Of a stretch of DNA of 64,000 nucleotides, positions 16,439 through 25,191 are shown piece by piece. The number at the start of each line of letters is the position of its first letter. The stretch's first letter is position 1. The notes beneath the pieces are model-generated. The model did not search any database and was not told where the DNA came from. It worked only from the letters and a program-made list of their open reading frames with translations. Source of the DNA: Nocardia rosealba (GTDB lineage Bacteria > Actinomycetota > Actinomycetes > Mycobacteriales > Mycobacteriaceae); NCBI RefSeq assembly GCF_020216065.1, contig NZ_JAIWNA010000005.1, positions 316,472 to 380,471 on the forward strand, read 5' to 3'. Both the position numbers and the translations under genes were made by a program.

Positions 16439-17328
16439 TTCGCGACCTCCGTCAGCTCGAAGAAGACTTCTTCCAGGGATTTCTCGTCGACGCGCAGCTC
16501 GAGCAGGTCCACACCCGCCTGCACGACAGCTCGCGCCACAGCAGGCGCCATCGCCGTCGTGGTCGCTATCCGAATGCCCTCGGCGCTCACACGCACCGGC
16601 GCGTCGGACACCGCGCGGACCGCCTCGACGGCCACGTCGACCGGTTCGGCACGCACGAGCAGCGATGCGGTGCCGCGCAATTCGGCGACCGTCGACTCGG
16701 CGAGCAGACGTCCACCGGAGATCACCCCGACCCGGTGGCAGATTTCCTGCACCTCGGCGAGCTGATGACTCGACAGCAGCACGGTGTGACCTTCTGCCGC
16801 GAGATCGACGATGAGCGAACGCATTTCGGCCAGTCCGGCCGGGTCGAGACCGTTGGTCGGCTCGTCGAGGACGAGCAGATCGGGATCGCCGAGCAGGGCC
16901 GCACCGACTCCGAGGCGCTGCTTCATGCCGAGGGAATAGGTGCGGAAGCGGTCGTCGGCGCGGGTGGTGAGGTCGACGCGGGCCAGCGCCTGGGTGACCT
17001 CGCGGTCGCCGAGTCCGCGGTAGCGGGCGAGAACGCGCAGGTTGTCGCGACCCGACAGGTACGGGTAGAAGCCCGGGCCCTCGATCAACACCCCGACCCG
17101 GCGCAGCACCTCCGGGTCGCCGGGGGCGCTGCCGTGGACCGTCGCGGTGCCCGCGCTCGGCCGGACGAGGCCGGCCAACATCCGCAGCGTCGTCGTCTTG
17201 CCCGCGCCGTTGGGACCGAGGAAACCGTAGATCTCCCCGGTCCCGACCCGCATACTCACCGCGTCCACCGCGAGGTGTTCGCCATAGCGTTTGGTCAACC
17301 CGGTGGTGACCACGATTGATTCGTTCAT
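16435..17328 (-). CDS. ABC transporter ATP-binding protein (BcrA/DrrA type)
   Basis: This 297-residue ATPase has Walker A GPNGAGKT at 38-45 and a signature loop YSLGMKQRLG that replaces LSGGQ, as is usual in DrrA/BcrA-type exporters. Walker B follows in LLVLDEPTNGLDP, and the H-loop in LLSSHQLAEV. The final 90 residues form the accessory C-terminal domain of this subfamily. It drives the adjoining permease and is divergent from a histidine kinase gene, with 146 bases between starts. Confidence 0.93.
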   Translation of the reverse strand: MNESIVVTTGLTKRYGEHLAVDAVSMRVGTGEIYGFLGPNGAGKTTTLRMLAGLVRPSAGTATVHGSAPGDPEVLRRVGVLIEGPGFYPYLSGRDNLRVLARYRGLGDREVTQALARVDLTTRADDRFRTYSLGMKQRLGVGAALLGDPDLLVLDEPTNGLDPAGLAEMRSLIVDLAAEGHTVLLSSHQLAEVQEICHRVGVISGGRLLAESTVAELRGTASLLVRAEPVDVAVEAVRAVSDAPVRVSAEGIRIATTTAMAPAVARAVVQAGVDLLELRVDEKSLEEVFFELTEVAK

Positions 17329-17474
17329 GCGATAGACGATCCGCGCCGAAGGGGTGTCCGCACATCCGTCGCGCGGCTCGTTCGGGCCTACGTCGCGCGA
17401 TGTACGCGGGGGTCCGGGAAAAATACGTGCGTAGGCCGACGCTTCTGCCCGGGTGACGCAATAGGGTTGCGTGG

Positions 17475-18695
17475 GTGGGAGCGAAGTGGGAGCGTGACGC
17501 GGCCGTCCGGGACTGGGGGCTGGCGGTGGTGGTCGCGATAGTGCAGCTGGCAGGCAGTTCCGGGGCGAACGCGCAGCAGACCGGGGTGCGATCGCTCGAC
17601 GCGTTCGCGTATCTGTTGCTGCTGGCCGGGCCGATCGCGCTCGGCTTCCGGCGGTTGCTCCCCGAGCCGGTGCTGGTGGTGGCCTTGCTCGCCGCCGTGT
17701 CCTACGTGCTGCGCGACTACGGGTACGGGCCGATCTTCCTTTCCCTCATCATCGCGTTCCTCACGGCTGCGGTACACGGATCACGCTGGCGCACTTACCC
17801 TTTGGTCGTCGTCGGCTACCTGACGATGGTGTGGCCGCTGCCCGCCCTGCTCGGCCGCGACACCAACGGCTGGCAGGTTTTCGGCCTGCTGGCCTGGCTC
17901 AGTGTGCTGGTCGGAATCGCCGAGGGAATACGTCAGCGGCGCACGGTGGTGCTCGCGCGCCGAGAGCGGGCCGAGGCGGCGCAACGCGACGAACAGGCCC
18001 AGCAGGCGCGGGCCGCGTCCGAGGAACGGCTCGCCATCGCCCGCGAGCTGCATGACGTCCTGGCACACAGCCTTTCGCTGATCAATGTGCAATCCTCGGT
18101 GGCGCTGGAACTGTTCGACCGCAAACCACAGCAGGCCGCCGCCGCGCTGGCGACGATCAAAACCACCTCCAAAGAAGCGCTGACCGAGGTGCACACGCTG
18201 CTGCACGCGATCCGCAGCGGCGCACCCGTCGCCCCCGAATACCCCGAAACCCCTGCGGCCGAGCCGGTTCCGGCACCCGCACCGCGTGCCCCGGCACCGA
18301 CCCTCGACGACCTCGACACCCTGCTGCAACGGACCAGGGCGACCGGCCTGCCCGTCGACACCAAGGTCATCGGCACACCCAAGAAGCTGCCGAGCGTGAT
18401 CGACGTGGCCGCCGCCAGGATCATCCAGGAATCGCTGACCAATGTGGTGCGCCACGCACCGGGGTCCACGGCGATGATCACCCTGCGCTACACGCCCGAA
18501 ACGGTCGACATCACCGTCGACAACACCCGCCCTACCGGTACCGCCGTGCGCACCGGGGTCGGCGGAAACGGGATCATCGGCATGCGGGAACGGGCGCATG
18601 CGCTCGGCGGGGCGCTCACCGCCGGACCCCGGCCGTCCGGTGGGTTCCGGGTGGCCGCGCGGTTGCCCTCCCGGCCGGCCGGGGCAGAGACATGA
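17475..18695 (+). CDS. NarL/DesK-type sensor histidine kinase
   Basis: This 406-residue membrane kinase has four to six helices in residues 14-150. A coiled segment rich in Glu/Arg/Gln (155-187) leads to a HisKA_3 dimerisation domain with phospho-acceptor His193 in RELHDVLAHSL, and an HATPase domain follows (about 300-400, with IIQESLTNVVRHAPG and GNGIIGMRERA). An Ala/Pro-rich insert lies at about 245-275. Like BceS/DesK sensors it has little extracellular sequence, so it may sense inside the membrane or through the neighbouring ABC exporter. GTG start. Confidence 0.9.
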   Translation: MGAKWERDAAVRDWGLAVVVAIVQLAGSSGANAQQTGVRSLDAFAYLLLLAGPIALGFRRLLPEPVLVVALLAAVSYVLRDYGYGPIFLSLIIAFLTAAVHGSRWRTYPLVVVGYLTMVWPLPALLGRDTNGWQVFGLLAWLSVLVGIAEGIRQRRTVVLARRERAEAAQRDEQAQQARAASEERLAIARELHDVLAHSLSLINVQSSVALELFDRKPQQAAAALATIKTTSKEALTEVHTLLHAIRSGAPVAPEYPETPAAEPVPAPAPRAPAPTLDDLDTLLQRTRATGLPVDTKVIGTPKKLPSVIDVAAARIIQESLTNVVRHAPGSTAMITLRYTPETVDITVDNTRPTGTAVRTGVGGNGIIGMRERAHALGGALTAGPRPSGGFRVAARLPSRPAGAET

Positions 18696-19351
18696 TCCGG
18701 GTGCTTGTCGCCGACGATCAGGCGCTGGTGCGCGGTGGTTTCGTCGCACTGCTCGACGCCCAGGACGATATCGAGGTGGTCGGCGAGGCCGAGAACGGCG
18801 AGCAGGCCGTGCGGATGACACGCACGCTGGAGCCCTCGGTGGTGCTGATGGATATCCGCATGCCCGTCCTCGACGGGCTGGCCGCCACCCGCATGATCGC
18901 CGACGACGCGCAGCTAGCCGACGTGCGCGTCGTCGTGCTCACCACCTTCGAACTCGACGAGTACGTCTTCGAGGCGATCCGCGCCGGTGCCACGGGTTTC
19001 CTGGTGAAACACACCGAACCCGCCGACCTGCTCCGCGCCGTCCGGGTCGTCGCGGCGGGCGACGCGCTCCTGTCCCCCGGCGTCACCCGTCGCCTGCTCA
19101 CCGAATTCGCCACCCACGCCAAACAACCACCCCCACCCGCCCTCGCCGACCTCACCGACCGCGAACGCGAGGTCCTCACCCTGGTGGCCGAGGGCCTCAC
19201 CAACGCCGAAATCGCCGCCCGCCTCTACCTCAGCCCCGCCACCGCCCGCACCCACGTCAGCCGCATCCTCACCAAACTGGCCGCCCGCGACCGCACCCAA
19301 CTCGTAGTCCTCGCCTACGAATCCGGCCTCGTCCGCCCCGGCTGGCAGTAG
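18692..19351 (+). CDS. NarL/LuxR-family response regulator
   Basis: This 219-residue protein has a receiver domain with D8, D9 and phospho-acceptor D54 (VLMDIRMP), then a LuxR-type helix-turn-helix (LTDREREVLTLVAEGLTNAEIAARLYLSPATARTH is the region, about 150-190). Its ATG overlaps the kinase stop as ATGA, so the pair is one two-component system. Target genes are likely to include the divergent ABC exporter 15578-17328. Confidence 0.94.
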   Translation: MIRVLVADDQALVRGGFVALLDAQDDIEVVGEAENGEQAVRMTRTLEPSVVLMDIRMPVLDGLAATRMIADDAQLADVRVVVLTTFELDEYVFEAIRAGATGFLVKHTEPADLLRAVRVVAAGDALLSPGVTRRLLTEFATHAKQPPPPALADLTDREREVLTLVAEGLTNAEIAARLYLSPATARTHVSRILTKLAARDRTQLVVLAYESGLVRPGWQ

Positions 19352-19361
19352 TGTCTTCGGG

Positions 19362-20009
19362 TCAGCGGTCCGTACCCGCTCGGCGGCGTTCGTCCTCGGA
19401 GAAGCGGGCGCGGCGGGCCATTCCGGCGGGGGCAGCTTGGGCGCGGGCCGAGTAGGCCGAGAGGGCGTCGAAGGCGCCGCGGACGCCGCCTGCGACGGGG
19501 GCGTAGGTGATGGAGGAGCCGGGGTCGAAGCCCAGGTTGGAACCTACTTCGACGGCGTCCATGTTGGCGCCGAGGAAGACGAAGGTCCAGTTGTAGACCT
19601 CCTGTTGCTGGGTGATGAGGGACTTGACCGCCGCGTGGGTCCATTCGCGGCTGGAGTTCTCGTGGCCGTCGGTGAGGACGACGACGATCACGGTGCCGGG
19701 GCGCTCGTGCTCGGGGCGGGCCGCGAGCTCCTCGCCGACGCTGGTGACGAGTTTGCCGACGGCGTCGTACAGCGCGGTCCCGCCACGCGGCAGCAGATTC
19801 GGCGGAGGCACCTGATCCAGCGGCACATTCGAATAGACCACCTCGTAGGTGGTGTCGAATTGCGCCAAGGTCACCTCGATCCGCTTCGGCACCTCCCGCT
19901 GCTGCTCGAAATACGCGGCCAACCCACCTTCGGTATCGGCCTTGATCGTCTGCATCGAACCGGAACGGTCGAGCAGAACAGCGATGAGCGTGCGATCGGA
20001 ATCAGTCAT
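19362..20009 (-). CDS. von Willebrand factor A domain protein
   Basis: This 215-residue cytoplasmic VWA protein has an intact MIDAS metal site: D14-x-S16-x-S18 in LLDRSGSM, the threonine in RGGTALYDAVG, and the aspartate in VVLTDGHENSS. A short basic tail (SEDERRRAGTDR) ends it. No signal peptide or membrane segment is seen, and no AAA+/MoxR partner lies nearby, so its role is unclear. ATG 20009 is preferred because the fold begins immediately after it. Confidence 0.85.
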   Translation of the reverse strand: MTDSDRTLIAVLLDRSGSMQTIKADTEGGLAAYFEQQREVPKRIEVTLAQFDTTYEVVYSNVPLDQVPPPNLLPRGGTALYDAVGKLVTSVGEELAARPEHERPGTVIVVVLTDGHENSSREWTHAAVKSLITQQQEVYNWTFVFLGANMDAVEVGSNLGFDPGSSITYAPVAGGVRGAFDALSAYSARAQAAPAGMARRARFSEDERRRAGTDR

Positions 20010-20134
20010 GTGCGTGAACACCCCCGTGTCGTGTGGCCTGGCCCAACCCACGGTACGCCGCGAATTCACCTGCCGGAGGCCGTGAAAAGCGGCTCGAAAG
20101 GTATCTCCAAGTTCGCATTCCTACCTTCGCTCCC

Positions 20135-20593
20135 ATGGGCCCAGTTCTCGCATTCCACCGAATTTCCGACGCCGACGCCGCCCGCATCACCGCCGATGCC
20201 GAAGCCGCCCTCGACCTGATCGACCAGCTCGACCACCCCGGCGAACCGGCCGGCGACATCGACAAGGCCTGGGACGGCCTGCGCTACCTGCTCGAGGCCG
20301 CGAATATCGACCTCGACCTCTTCGGCGACCTCGATCCCTGGGCGGGCGACGGCGCAACCAAGATATGGACAGCCGCCGAGATCATCACCGCCGCCCACAC
20401 CCTCACAGCCACGCCCTACAGCGTCCTCGAACGACATTTCGACCCGGCAGCCATGGGCGACAACGACGTCTACCCCGAAATCTGGGATACCGATTTCTGC
20501 CGAGAATTCCTCCGCGAAAACTACGAAACACTCCGCACCTTCTTCATCTTCGCCGCCGAACAGAACTCTCAAGCCGTCGCGCTGTTCCAATGA
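20135..20593 (+). CDS. DUF1877 family protein
   Basis: This 152-residue acidic protein fits DUF1877 (YfbM-like). DIDKAWDGLRYLLEA lies at about 37-51, WTAAEIITAAHTLTATPYSVLERHFDPAAM near 78-107, and a C-terminal NYETLRTFFIFAAEQNSQAVALF helix. The family has no proven function. ATG 20135 is chosen; earlier in-frame codons run through the VWA promoter region. A strong bidirectional terminator follows, shared with clpC. Confidence 0.85.
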   Translation: MGPVLAFHRISDADAARITADAEAALDLIDQLDHPGEPAGDIDKAWDGLRYLLEAANIDLDLFGDLDPWAGDGATKIWTAAEIITAAHTLTATPYSVLERHFDPAAMGDNDVYPEIWDTDFCREFLRENYETLRTFFIFAAEQNSQAVALFQ

Positions 20594-20607
20594 CCGCTCG
20601 GCAACGA

Positions 20608-20643
20608 AAAAGCCCACCTTCCGAGTTCAGAAGGTGGGCTTTT
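20608..20643. terminator. Bidirectional terminator between the DUF1877 gene and clpC
   Basis: Fourteen-base arms at 20608-20621 (AAAAGCCCACCTTC) and 20630-20643 (GAAGGTGGGCTTTT) pair perfectly around an eight-base loop. A and T runs flank the stem, so it works for the rightward DUF1877 gene and the leftward clpC gene. Confidence 0.93.
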
Positions 20644-20654
20644 CGTTCAGCTGG

Positions 20655-23222
20655 TTACTCGCCGGAGGCGGCGGTGTCGGGGGCGGTGCCCTCGGCTGCT
20701 CCGGTGAGGACGACCTCGGGCTTGTCGTCGCCCGTGGGTGCCTTGGTCAGCTTCGTCTTGCCGGTGAAGGTGAACTTGGCGTCTTCGCCCTGGCCTTCGC
20801 CGTCCCAGTTCTCGACGCCGACCGTGATGGTCTGGCCCGCGCCGATCTCGCCGAAGAGGATCTTCTCCGACAGCTGGTCCTCGATCTCGCGCTGGATCGT
20901 GCGACGCAGCGGACGCGCACCCAGGACCGGGTCGAAACCGCGCTTGGCGAGCAGGCTCTTGGCCTGGTCGGTCAGCTCGATCGCCATGTCCTTGTTCTTC
21001 AGCGCCTTGGCGACACGGTTGATCATCAGGTCCACCATCTGCACGATCTGCTCGCTGGTGAGCTGGTGGAAGACGATCACGTCGTCGATGCGGTTGAGGA
21101 ACTCGGGGCGGAAGTGCTTCTTCAGCTCGTCGTTGACCTTGAGCTTCATCCGCTCGTAGTTCGAGCCCTCGGCGTTGGACTGGGTGAAGCCCAGGCCGAC
21201 AGCCTTGGAGATGTCGGAGGTGCCCAGGTTCGAGGTGAAGATCAGCACGGTGTTCTTGAAGTCGACCGTACGACCCTGACCGTCGGTGAGACGGCCGTCC
21301 TCGAGCACCTGCAGGAGGGTGTTGTAGATCTCCTGGTGCGCCTTCTCGATCTCGTCGAACAGCACCACCGAGAACGGCTTGCGCCGCACCTTTTCGGTGA
21401 GCTGGCCGCCCTCCTCGTAGCCCACGTACCCGGGAGGGGCACCGAACAGACGAGAAGCGGTGAAGCGGTCGTGGAACTCGCCCATGTCGATCTGGATGAG
21501 CGCGTCGTCGTCGCCGAACAGGAAGTTCGCCAGCGCCTTGGACAGCTCGGTCTTACCGACACCGGACGGACCGGCGAAGATGAACGAACCGGACGGACGC
21601 TTCGGATCCTTCAGGCCGGCGCGAGTGCGGCGGATCGCCTTGGAGACGGCCTTGACGGCATCCTCCTGGCCGATGATCCGCTTGTGCAGCTCGTCCTCCA
21701 TGCGGAGCAGACGAGTGGTCTCCTCCTCGGTGAGCTTGAAGACGGGGATACCGGTCCAGTTGGCCAGCACCTCCGCGATCTGCTCGTCGTCGACCTCGGC
21801 CACGACGTCCAGGTCACCCGAACGCCACTGCTTCTCCCGCTCGGCGCGCTTGGCGACGAGCTGCTTCTCCTTGTCGCGCAGGCGCGCGGCCTTCTCGAAG
21901 TCCTGCGCGTCGATCGCGCTTTCCTTCTCGCGACGGGCATCGGCGATCTTGTCGTCGAACTCGCGCAGGTCCGGCGGCGCGGTCATCCGGCGGATACGCA
22001 TCCGCGCGCCCGCCTCGTCGATGAGGTCGATCGCCTTGTCCGGCAGGAACCGGTCGTTGATGTAGCGGTCGGCCAGCGTCGCGGCGGCCACGAGAGCGCC
22101 ATCGGTGATGGAGACCCGGTGGTGCGCCTCGTAGCGGTCGCGCAGGCCCTTGAGGATGTTGATGGTGTGCTCGACGGTCGGCTCGCCCACCTGCACCGGC
22201 TGGAAACGGCGTTCCAGGGCGGCGTCCTTCTCGATGTACTTGCGGTACTCGTCGAGGGTGGTGGCACCGATGGTCTGCAGCTCGCCACGGGCCAGCTTCG
22301 GCTTCAGGATCGAGGCCGCATCGATGGCGCCTTCGGCAGCACCCGCGCCGACGAGCGTGTGCAGCTCGTCGATGAACAGGATGATGTCGCCGCGGGTGTT
22401 GATCTCCTTGAGCACCTTCTTGAGGCGCTCTTCGAAGTCACCGCGGTAGCGGCTGCCCGCGACCAGGGAACCCAGGTCGAGGGTGTAGAGCTGCTTGTCC
22501 TTGAGGGTCTCGGGGACCTCACCGTTGACGATGGCCTGTGCCAGGCCCTCGACGACGGCGGTCTTACCGACACCGGGCTCACCGATCAGCACCGGGTTGT
22601 TCTTGGTGCGGCGGCTCAGCACCTGCATGACGCGCTCGATCTCCTTCGAGCGGCCGATGACGGGGTCGAGCTTGCCTTCCAGCGCCGCCTGCGTGAGATT
22701 GCGACCGAACTGGTCGAGCACCAGCGAGGTGGACGGCGTACCCGCCTCACCGCGCGAGCCGGTGCCCTCGACGGGCTCCTTGCCCTGGTACCCGGACAGC
22801 AGCTGGATGACCTGCTGACGGACCCGGTTCAGGTCGGCGCCGAGCTTGACGAGCACCTGGGCCGCGACGCCCTCACCCTCACGGATGAGGCCGAGCAGGA
22901 TGTGCTCGGTGCCGATGTAGTTGTGACCGAGCTGCAGCGCCTCGCGCAGACTCAGTTCCAGCACCTTTTTCGCACGCGGGGTGAAGGGGATGTGACCGGA
23001 CGGAGCCTGCTGGCCCTGCCCGATGATCTCCTCGACCTGGCTGCGCACACCCTCCAGCGAGATGCCAAGGGACTCCAGCGACTTCGCCGCCACGCCCTCG
23101 CCCTCGTGGATCAACCCAAGCAGGATGTGCTCGGTGCCGATGTAGTTGTGGTTGAGCATCCGGGCCTCTTCTTGGGCCAGGACAACGACACGCCTCGCGC
23201 GGTCGGTGAACCTCTCGAACAT
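20655..23222 (-). CDS. clpC: ATP-dependent Clp protease ATP-binding subunit ClpC
   Basis: This 855-residue Hsp100 unfoldase feeds substrates to ClpP1P2. Two N-terminal repeat domains (1-150) come first. AAA+ module D1 has Walker A GEPGVGKT at 214-221, a UVR/M-domain coiled coil lies near 425-460, and D2 has Walker A GPSGVGKT at 551-558. An acidic C-terminal tail ends in DTAASGE. Length is close to M. tuberculosis ClpC1 (848). ATG 23222 is preceded by GAGGGAG and gives the canonical MFERFTDRARR start; in-frame extensions upstream are ignored. Confidence 0.98.
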   Translation of the reverse strand: MFERFTDRARRVVVLAQEEARMLNHNYIGTEHILLGLIHEGEGVAAKSLESLGISLEGVRSQVEEIIGQGQQAPSGHIPFTPRAKKVLELSLREALQLGHNYIGTEHILLGLIREGEGVAAQVLVKLGADLNRVRQQVIQLLSGYQGKEPVEGTGSRGEAGTPSTSLVLDQFGRNLTQAALEGKLDPVIGRSKEIERVMQVLSRRTKNNPVLIGEPGVGKTAVVEGLAQAIVNGEVPETLKDKQLYTLDLGSLVAGSRYRGDFEERLKKVLKEINTRGDIILFIDELHTLVGAGAAEGAIDAASILKPKLARGELQTIGATTLDEYRKYIEKDAALERRFQPVQVGEPTVEHTINILKGLRDRYEAHHRVSITDGALVAAATLADRYINDRFLPDKAIDLIDEAGARMRIRRMTAPPDLREFDDKIADARREKESAIDAQDFEKAARLRDKEKQLVAKRAEREKQWRSGDLDVVAEVDDEQIAEVLANWTGIPVFKLTEEETTRLLRMEDELHKRIIGQEDAVKAVSKAIRRTRAGLKDPKRPSGSFIFAGPSGVGKTELSKALANFLFGDDDALIQIDMGEFHDRFTASRLFGAPPGYVGYEEGGQLTEKVRRKPFSVVLFDEIEKAHQEIYNTLLQVLEDGRLTDGQGRTVDFKNTVLIFTSNLGTSDISKAVGLGFTQSNAEGSNYERMKLKVNDELKKHFRPEFLNRIDDVIVFHQLTSEQIVQMVDLMINRVAKALKNKDMAIELTDQAKSLLAKRGFDPVLGARPLRRTIQREIEDQLSEKILFGEIGAGQTITVGVENWDGEGQGEDAKFTFTGKTKLTKAPTGDDKPEVVLTGAAEGTAPDTAASGE

Positions 23223-23297
23223 CGCTCCCTCACTCTCCTGCTCCGACATTCTGGCAACAGACGCCGCTGTGTGCTCGGTACAACCTTGGGCGCCGGA

Positions 23298-23313
23298 GGC
23301 GACAACTGTCGCC
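23298..23313. promoter_or_regulatory. Perfect palindrome in the clpC upstream region
   Basis: GGCGACA at 23298-23304 and TGTCGCC at 23307-23313 are exact inverted repeats two bases apart, 76 bases before the clpC ATG. clpC genes of actinobacteria are controlled by the ClgR regulator, but this sequence was not matched to a known ClgR box, so it is given only as a candidate operator. A GC hairpin (CGGGGG / CCCCCG) lies near 23333-23350. Confidence 0.4.
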
Positions 23314-23489
23314 GTCAGCCTGCCATGAAGCCCGGGGGTTGCGGCCCCCGCCATCCACTCTAGTTGGCAGGGGATTCCGCCGTCGCCGCTCCACCCTATT
23401 GGGGACCGGTGACAACTTGGTCATTCACTCACAACGCGCACGTCGCGGCATTCGTTTCCGCTCCAGTTTTGCCTACAGCGAAATCGCCG

Positions 23490-24425
23490 TCAGCCGGTGA
23501 ACGGGGGCACGAACTCGCACGGCACGGGCGCCTGCCTGGCCGGATCGAGGGCGTTGAGGGCGTGACCGGCGGCACGCGGACTGCCCGCGATGGCCATGTG
23601 CTCGGACCAGTCCTGCGCGCAACCGTCCTGCACGACGACCGAGGTGGCGTTGGGACCGGGCACCAGGCCCGAGGTGTGCGGCACGACGAGCTCGTCGAGG
23701 ACCGTGACGATATTGACGTAGGTGACGCGCGGGTCGTACACCCCGTCGGCATTGAGCGCGGTCATGAACGGCGAACCGCTGAACATCTGCGCGCAGGCCT
23801 GGCACAGCGAGCCGGTGGCGGCGTCGAAGACCGGTCCCGCGCCGAGGGCCCGGCTGAAGTGGGCGATATCGCCCGCGCCGAACGCGTTGGTGCCGAGCCA
23901 GGGCGGCGCGATTCCGACCAGCGTGCCGACCTTCTCCCCGCCGCCGAGTCGCTTGAGGTAGTAGTTGCCGACGATATTGCCCTGCGAGTGGGCGACGAGG
24001 TCGACTCGTTCGGCGCCGGTGCGCGCGAGGACACCGTCGACGAAGGCCGACACCTCCGCCGCACTCTGCTCGATGGGACGCATCCCGCCGATGGCCGAGA
24101 CGGGCCAGGGCAGCGCGTACGCGCCGTAGGTGAGGGTGAACACGCAGTAGCCCTCGTTGGCCAGCAGCGGGGCGTACACGCCCCAATTCGTCTGCGCCCC
24201 ACCGCCGGTGCCGTGCAGCAGGACGACCGGGTTCGGATGTTCCGGTGTGGGAACACAATTCGGGTCGTTCGCCCCGGGCAACGCGCCGCCCGGATTCGTC
24301 AGCTCGGGCGCTATACCGGCGAAGAAGTTGTAGTCGACCGGGTTGGGGCCGGCTGCCGCGCCACCTGCCCCCACGAGACCGAGCAGTATGGCGACGGCTA
24401 GAACGAGCATCGACTTACTTCGCAT
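23490..24425 (-). CDS. Secreted triacylglycerol lipase/esterase
   Basis: This 311-residue alpha/beta-hydrolase has a signal peptide (MRSKSMLVLAVAILLGL, cleavage probably after AGGAAA near 25). The oxyanion motif VVLLHGTGGG lies at 67-76. The nucleophile is S147 in AHSQG, with likely D244 in VLDEL and H276 in SEHMA. Four cysteines suggest disulfides, fitting export. It resembles the lipases of Streptomyces and Rhodococcus with AHSQG elbows. Two KstR-like boxes sit 16-50 bases before the ATG, implying control by a lipid or sterol regulator. Confidence 0.9.
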   Translation of the reverse strand: MRSKSMLVLAVAILLGLVGAGGAAAGPNPVDYNFFAGIAPELTNPGGALPGANDPNCVPTPEHPNPVVLLHGTGGGAQTNWGVYAPLLANEGYCVFTLTYGAYALPWPVSAIGGMRPIEQSAAEVSAFVDGVLARTGAERVDLVAHSQGNIVGNYYLKRLGGGEKVGTLVGIAPPWLGTNAFGAGDIAHFSRALGAGPVFDAATGSLCQACAQMFSGSPFMTALNADGVYDPRVTYVNIVTVLDELVVPHTSGLVPGPNATSVVVQDGCAQDWSEHMAIAGSPRAAGHALNALDPARQAPVPCEFVPPFTG

Positions 24426-24440
24426 GGAACCACCCCTGGC

Positions 24441-24475
24441 TAGAACGTGTTCCAGTCATCATGGAACACGTTCCA
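24441..24475. promoter_or_regulatory. Two KstR-like operator boxes upstream of the lipase
   Basis: TAGAACGTGTTCCA at 24441-24454 and TGGAACACGTTCCA at 24462-24475 each match the KstR consensus TNNAACNNGTTNNA at every fixed position. The two boxes also form an 11-base inverted repeat with each other. KstR is the TetR-type repressor of cholesterol degradation in mycolata. Only the leftward lipase gene is positioned to be controlled, since the DUF1772 gene ends at 24502. Confidence 0.75.
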
Positions 24476-24501
24476 GCCTTCGCGTGGCACTACGGAGCGA
24501 T

Positions 24502-25059
24502 TCAGCGCACCAGCGCGTGGGAGACGCTCTGTCCCGGGACCGCGGCGGCGGCGTTCGACTTGCCCTGCTGCACACCCGCGGCGAACAGCGCACCGCACAG
24601 CACCAGGAACGCCGCCGTGTGCAGCACCGCCCGCAGGATGTTCCAGCGCACCCACGCCGCTTCGAAATCGGCGCGCACCGAGGCGGTATCGGCCAGCGTC
24701 GCCGGATCACCCGCCGCGGCCAGGGCATCGTTGAGCGGCACGTTCTGCCCGGCGGTGACCGCGAAGGCGATCACGTTGAGCACCAATGCGATTCCGATCC
24801 AGATCAGCGTGGCGCGATGATCGCCGCCCAGGTGCAGCGCGGCCGCGAGTGCGGTGAAGCCGACCGTACCGAGGAAGCCGAACATGAACCACGGGTTGAT
24901 GATCACCACGTTGATCTTCTGCATGACCTCGATCAGCGTGCGATCTCCCGTGCGCGCCAGGGCGGGCATCACCGAGATCGCGTAGGCGTAGAACACACCG
25001 GCGACGAGGCCGGTGCTGAGCATCGCGAGAACCAGCGAGGACAAACGAATGGCCGACAT
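24502..25059 (-). CDS. DUF1772 (anthrone oxygenase-like) membrane protein
   Basis: This 185-residue protein has four helices, at about 5-28, 58-78, 84-104 and 148-168, in the DUF1772/anthrone-oxygenase arrangement. NPWFMFGFLGTV follows the first loop, and NVPLNDAL and WVRWNILRAVLHTAAF are the family signatures. Catalysis in this family is poorly understood. ATG 25059 has AGGAG upstream; the longer in-frame start at 25140 adds an unlike leader. Confidence 0.85.
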   Translation of the reverse strand: MSAIRLSSLVLAMLSTGLVAGVFYAYAISVMPALARTGDRTLIEVMQKINVVIINPWFMFGFLGTVGFTALAAALHLGGDHRATLIWIGIALVLNVIAFAVTAGQNVPLNDALAAAGDPATLADTASVRADFEAAWVRWNILRAVLHTAAFLVLCGALFAAGVQQGKSNAAAAVPGQSVSHALVR

Positions 25060-25191
25060 GGGAACCAACTCCTGACTCGAATCCGGAGTCGCACTCCGGT
25101 GACAGGACTCAGTCAACCGCAGGACGGCCGTCGCCGACATCGTTCAGACGCTCGGCCACCTAAGCGAGGCGCGCACCGCCGACCGCGAGGC

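Noticed and set aside
20634..23363. A 909-codon open frame on the plus strand opposite clpC
   Set aside because: It is an antisense frame of a GC-rich gene. It has no recognisable domain, and clpC on the other strand is certain.
23330..23420. A SigH/SigE promoter for clpC (GGAAT near 23375 on the minus strand)
   Set aside because: A -35-like GGAAT is present but no matching GTT -10 element at the right distance was found.
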